Shown in pieces: positions 62,488 to 64,000 of a stretch of DNA of 64,000 nucleotides. The translations under genes and the position numbers were made by a program. Position 1 is the stretch's first letter, and every line of letters starts with the position of its first letter. The stretch is from Roseovarius nitratireducens (GTDB lineage: Bacteria; Pseudomonadota; Alphaproteobacteria; Rhodobacterales; Rhodobacteraceae): the NCBI RefSeq assembly GCF_002925845.1, contig NZ_PDNI01000058.1, positions 260,276-324,275 on the forward strand, written 5' to 3'. The notes below the pieces were generated by a model. That model saw nothing but the letters and a program-made list of their open reading frames with translations, was not told the DNA's origin and searched no databases.

Positions 62488-63519
62488 ATGGAGATGCTGG
62501 AAAATCCGTGGCGGGGGCAGGGCCTGCCGGAGGACGTGCTGGCGGGCGCACCGTGGCCGAGCACGGATGCGGCGGCGGTGCAGGGGTTGCTGGCGCGCTG
62601 TCCGGCGGCGGCAGAGACGCCGCTGGTGGCGATGCCGGGATCGGGCCCGGACCTGTGGGTCAAGGACGAGCGCGGGCGCATGGGGCTGGGCAGCTTCAAG
62701 GCGCTGGGGGCGGCCTACGTGATCGCCTGCGACGCCGCGGCCACGGGGGCAGGGGATATGGGCCGCGCGCTGGAAGGGCGGTCATACGTCACCGCTAGCG
62801 CGGGCAATCACGGGCTGTCTGTGGCCGCGGGTGCGCGCGTCTTTGGCGCGCGGGCGGTGGTCTACCTGGCCGAGACGGTGCCCGAGAGCTTTGCCGCGCG
62901 GCTGCGGGGCAAGGGCGCGGAGGTGGTGCGCGCCGGGGTGGATTATGCGGGCAGCATGGCGGCGGCGGAGGCGGCGGCCGCAGCGGGCGACGGCACGCTT
63001 TTGTCCGACAGTTCGTGGCCGGGATACATGGCGCTGCCGCACCGGCTGATGGAGGGATACCTCGCGATGGCCGCCGAGATCACCGCGCAATCGCCCGCGC
63101 CCTTCGACGTGATCGCGTTGCAGGCCGGGGTCGGCGGGCTGGCGGCGGCGGTGGCTGCGCATGTCCGGGCGGTCTGGGGGGATGGCCCGCGGATCGTGGT
63201 GGTGGAGCCGGAAGTCGCGCCCGCGCTGATCGAGAGCATCCGCGCGGGGCGGCCGGTGGAGACGGAGGGCCCGGTCTCGGCCATGGGGCGGCTCGATTGC
63301 AAGGCGCCGTCGTTCATCGCGCTGAAGGGGCTGGCGCGGGATGCCGACGCCTTTGTCACCGTGACCGAGGACGAGGCGGCGCGCGTGCTGCCCGCGCTGG
63401 CCGAAAGGGGCATGGCGACGACGGAATCGGGGGCGGCGGGGGTGGCCGCGCTGATGGCGATGGGGCTGGGGCCCGAGACGCGGGCGCTGGCCATCATCAG
63501 CGAGGAGCCCGAGGCGTGA
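62488..63519 (+). CDS. PLP enzyme, diaminopropionate ammonia-lyase-like
   Basis: 343 residues if started at ATG 62488, with GGGAGG five bases upstream; ATG 62494 is the alternative. Fold-type II enzyme: K71 in GLGSFKALGAAY binds PLP, SAGNHGLSVAAGARVFGA anchors the cofactor, and ETPLVAM, DSSWPGYMALPHRLMEGY are diaminopropionate ammonia-lyase-like. Shorter than the usual 400 residues. Coupled (GTGA) to an M24 peptidase. Degradation of a 2,3-diaminopropionate- or threonine-like compound is the guess. Confidence 0.8.
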   Translation: MEMLENPWRGQGLPEDVLAGAPWPSTDAAAVQGLLARCPAAAETPLVAMPGSGPDLWVKDERGRMGLGSFKALGAAYVIACDAAATGAGDMGRALEGRSYVTASAGNHGLSVAAGARVFGARAVVYLAETVPESFAARLRGKGAEVVRAGVDYAGSMAAAEAAAAAGDGTLLSDSSWPGYMALPHRLMEGYLAMAAEITAQSPAPFDVIALQAGVGGLAAAVAAHVRAVWGDGPRIVVVEPEVAPALIESIRAGRPVETEGPVSAMGRLDCKAPSFIALKGLARDADAFVTVTEDEAARVLPALAERGMATTESGAAGVAALMAMGLGPETRALAIISEEPEA

Positions 63520-64000
63520 GCGGTTTTGGAGAGCCCGAGTATCGCGCGCGGCTGGCACGGGCGCAGGCGGACATGGCAGAGGCGGGGCTGGGGGCGCTGC
63601 TGCTGACAACCGAGCCGGAATTCCGCTATTTCAGCGGGTTTCTCACCCGGTTCTGGGAGAGCCCGAGCCGGGACTGGTTTCTCGTGATCCCTGCCTCGGG
63701 CGATCCGGTGGCGGTGATCCCGGAAATCGGCGCGGCGCTGATGGCGCGCACATGGATCGCCGATATCCGCACCTGGCCATCGCCCGCGGGCGATGGCGTG
63801 CCGCTTCTGGCCGATGCCTTGCGAGAGATCGGCGGGCCGGTGGGGGTGCCCTCGGGGCCGGAGAGCCATTTGCGGATGCCTTTGGGCGATTTCGCGCGGC
63901 TCAAGGCGGTGAGCAAGCTGGAGTTCACCGATGATCACGGGATCGTGGCGGGGCTGCGGGCGGTGAAGTCGGCGGCGGAGATTGACCGGATCGCGCGCAT
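63516..64000 (+). CDS. M24 family peptidase/creatinase-like protein, N-terminal part
   Basis: GTG at 63516 overlaps the preceding stop; the frame SGFGEPEYRARLARAQADM stays open for 161 codons to the window end. FRYFSGFLTRFWESP and the later EFTDDHGIVAGLRAVKSAAEIDRI form the N-terminal creatinase/prolidase domain that precedes the pita-bread metallohydrolase (outside the window). Substrate unknown; relatives cleave Xaa-Pro bonds, creatine or ectoine rings. Confidence 0.85.
   Translation, partial: MSGFGEPEYRARLARAQADMAEAGLGALLLTTEPEFRYFSGFLTRFWESPSRDWFLVIPASGDPVAVIPEIGAALMARTWIADIRTWPSPAGDGVPLLADALREIGGPVGVPSGPESHLRMPLGDFARLKAVSKLEFTDDHGIVAGLRAVKSAAEIDRIAR

Overview
The window is a high-GC (roughly two-thirds G+C), gene-dense stretch that reads as ordinary chromosome of a marine-type alphaproteobacterium of the order Rhodobacterales (Roseobacter group). 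Supporting signs are the ALA-synthase HemA (Shemin pathway), a cobA-DUF2849-cysI-cysH-DUF934 sulfite-reduction operon with a divergent Lrp regulator, a RimK with an N-terminal protease-like domain, TRAP transporters, and many short overlapping ATGA/GTGA gene junctions. No integrase, transposase, phage module, plasmid origin or CRISPR array was seen. Genes cover almost everything; no stretch longer than about 290 bases lacks a gene.

Layout. 1-6.1 kb: partial thiamine phosphate synthase, then a co-directional membrane/envelope cluster (YcjX-like P-loop protein, GNAT, TIGR01620/DUF697 protein, DUF2339 giant membrane protein). 6.2-14.9 kb: group III truncated haemoglobin, ileS with a long leader, argE-like deacylase, a coupled membrane alpha/beta-hydrolase plus cytochrome P450 pair, and a secreted fasciclin protein. 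14.9-23.3 kb: valine catabolism (acyl-CoA dehydrogenase, 3-hydroxyisobutyryl-CoA hydrolase, mmsB, then a coupled Crp/Fnr regulator; mmsA with divergent LysR), interrupted by an L,D-transpeptidase and a YbdK-like ligase. 23.3-31 kb: CBS protein, coaD, two gap paralogues sharing LacI-type palindromes, CbiX-like chelatase, DksA-like zinc-finger protein, cysE, J-domain protein and infC with an apparent AUA start. 31-37.3 kb: an alanine-rich membrane-anchored protein, ferredoxin-NADP reductase and the sulfite-reduction operon with its Lrp regulator.

37.3-45.2 kb: tpiA, two Fe-S assembly proteins (HesB/IscA and DUF59), rimK fusion, tgt, lon behind a heat-shock type promoter, an HU-like protein with a long tail. 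45.2-50 kb: two valine tRNAs around a hibernation factor and an SLC13-type permease, tRNA-Asp, and a BolA-small protein-CGFS glutaredoxin-small protein operon. 50-54 kb: ispG, RodZ-like, hemA with an FNR-type site. 54-60 kb: M20 dipeptidase coupled to a fluoroacetate-dehalogenase-like hydrolase, then a TeaABCD-like (ectoine-type) TRAP transporter with its UspA protein. 60-64 kb: second identical tRNA-Asp, purL, a diaminopropionate ammonia-lyase-like PLP enzyme coupled to a truncated-by-window M24 peptidase.

The most informative unexplained signals are regulatory or structural: (i) pairs of GAACC-N4-GGTTC palindromes repeated at a 21-bp period downstream of two unrelated genes; (ii) a short isoleucine-containing, apparently leaderless reading frame and a hairpin around the ribosome-binding site upstream of ileS; (iii) shared palindromes at both gap genes; (iv) FNR-type sites at hemA and at fpr; (v) perfect palindromes before the TRAP operon; (vi) an AUA start for infC supported by promoter position. 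No wholly new multi-gene defence or biosynthetic system was convincingly found. All family assignments come from reading motifs by eye without database searches.
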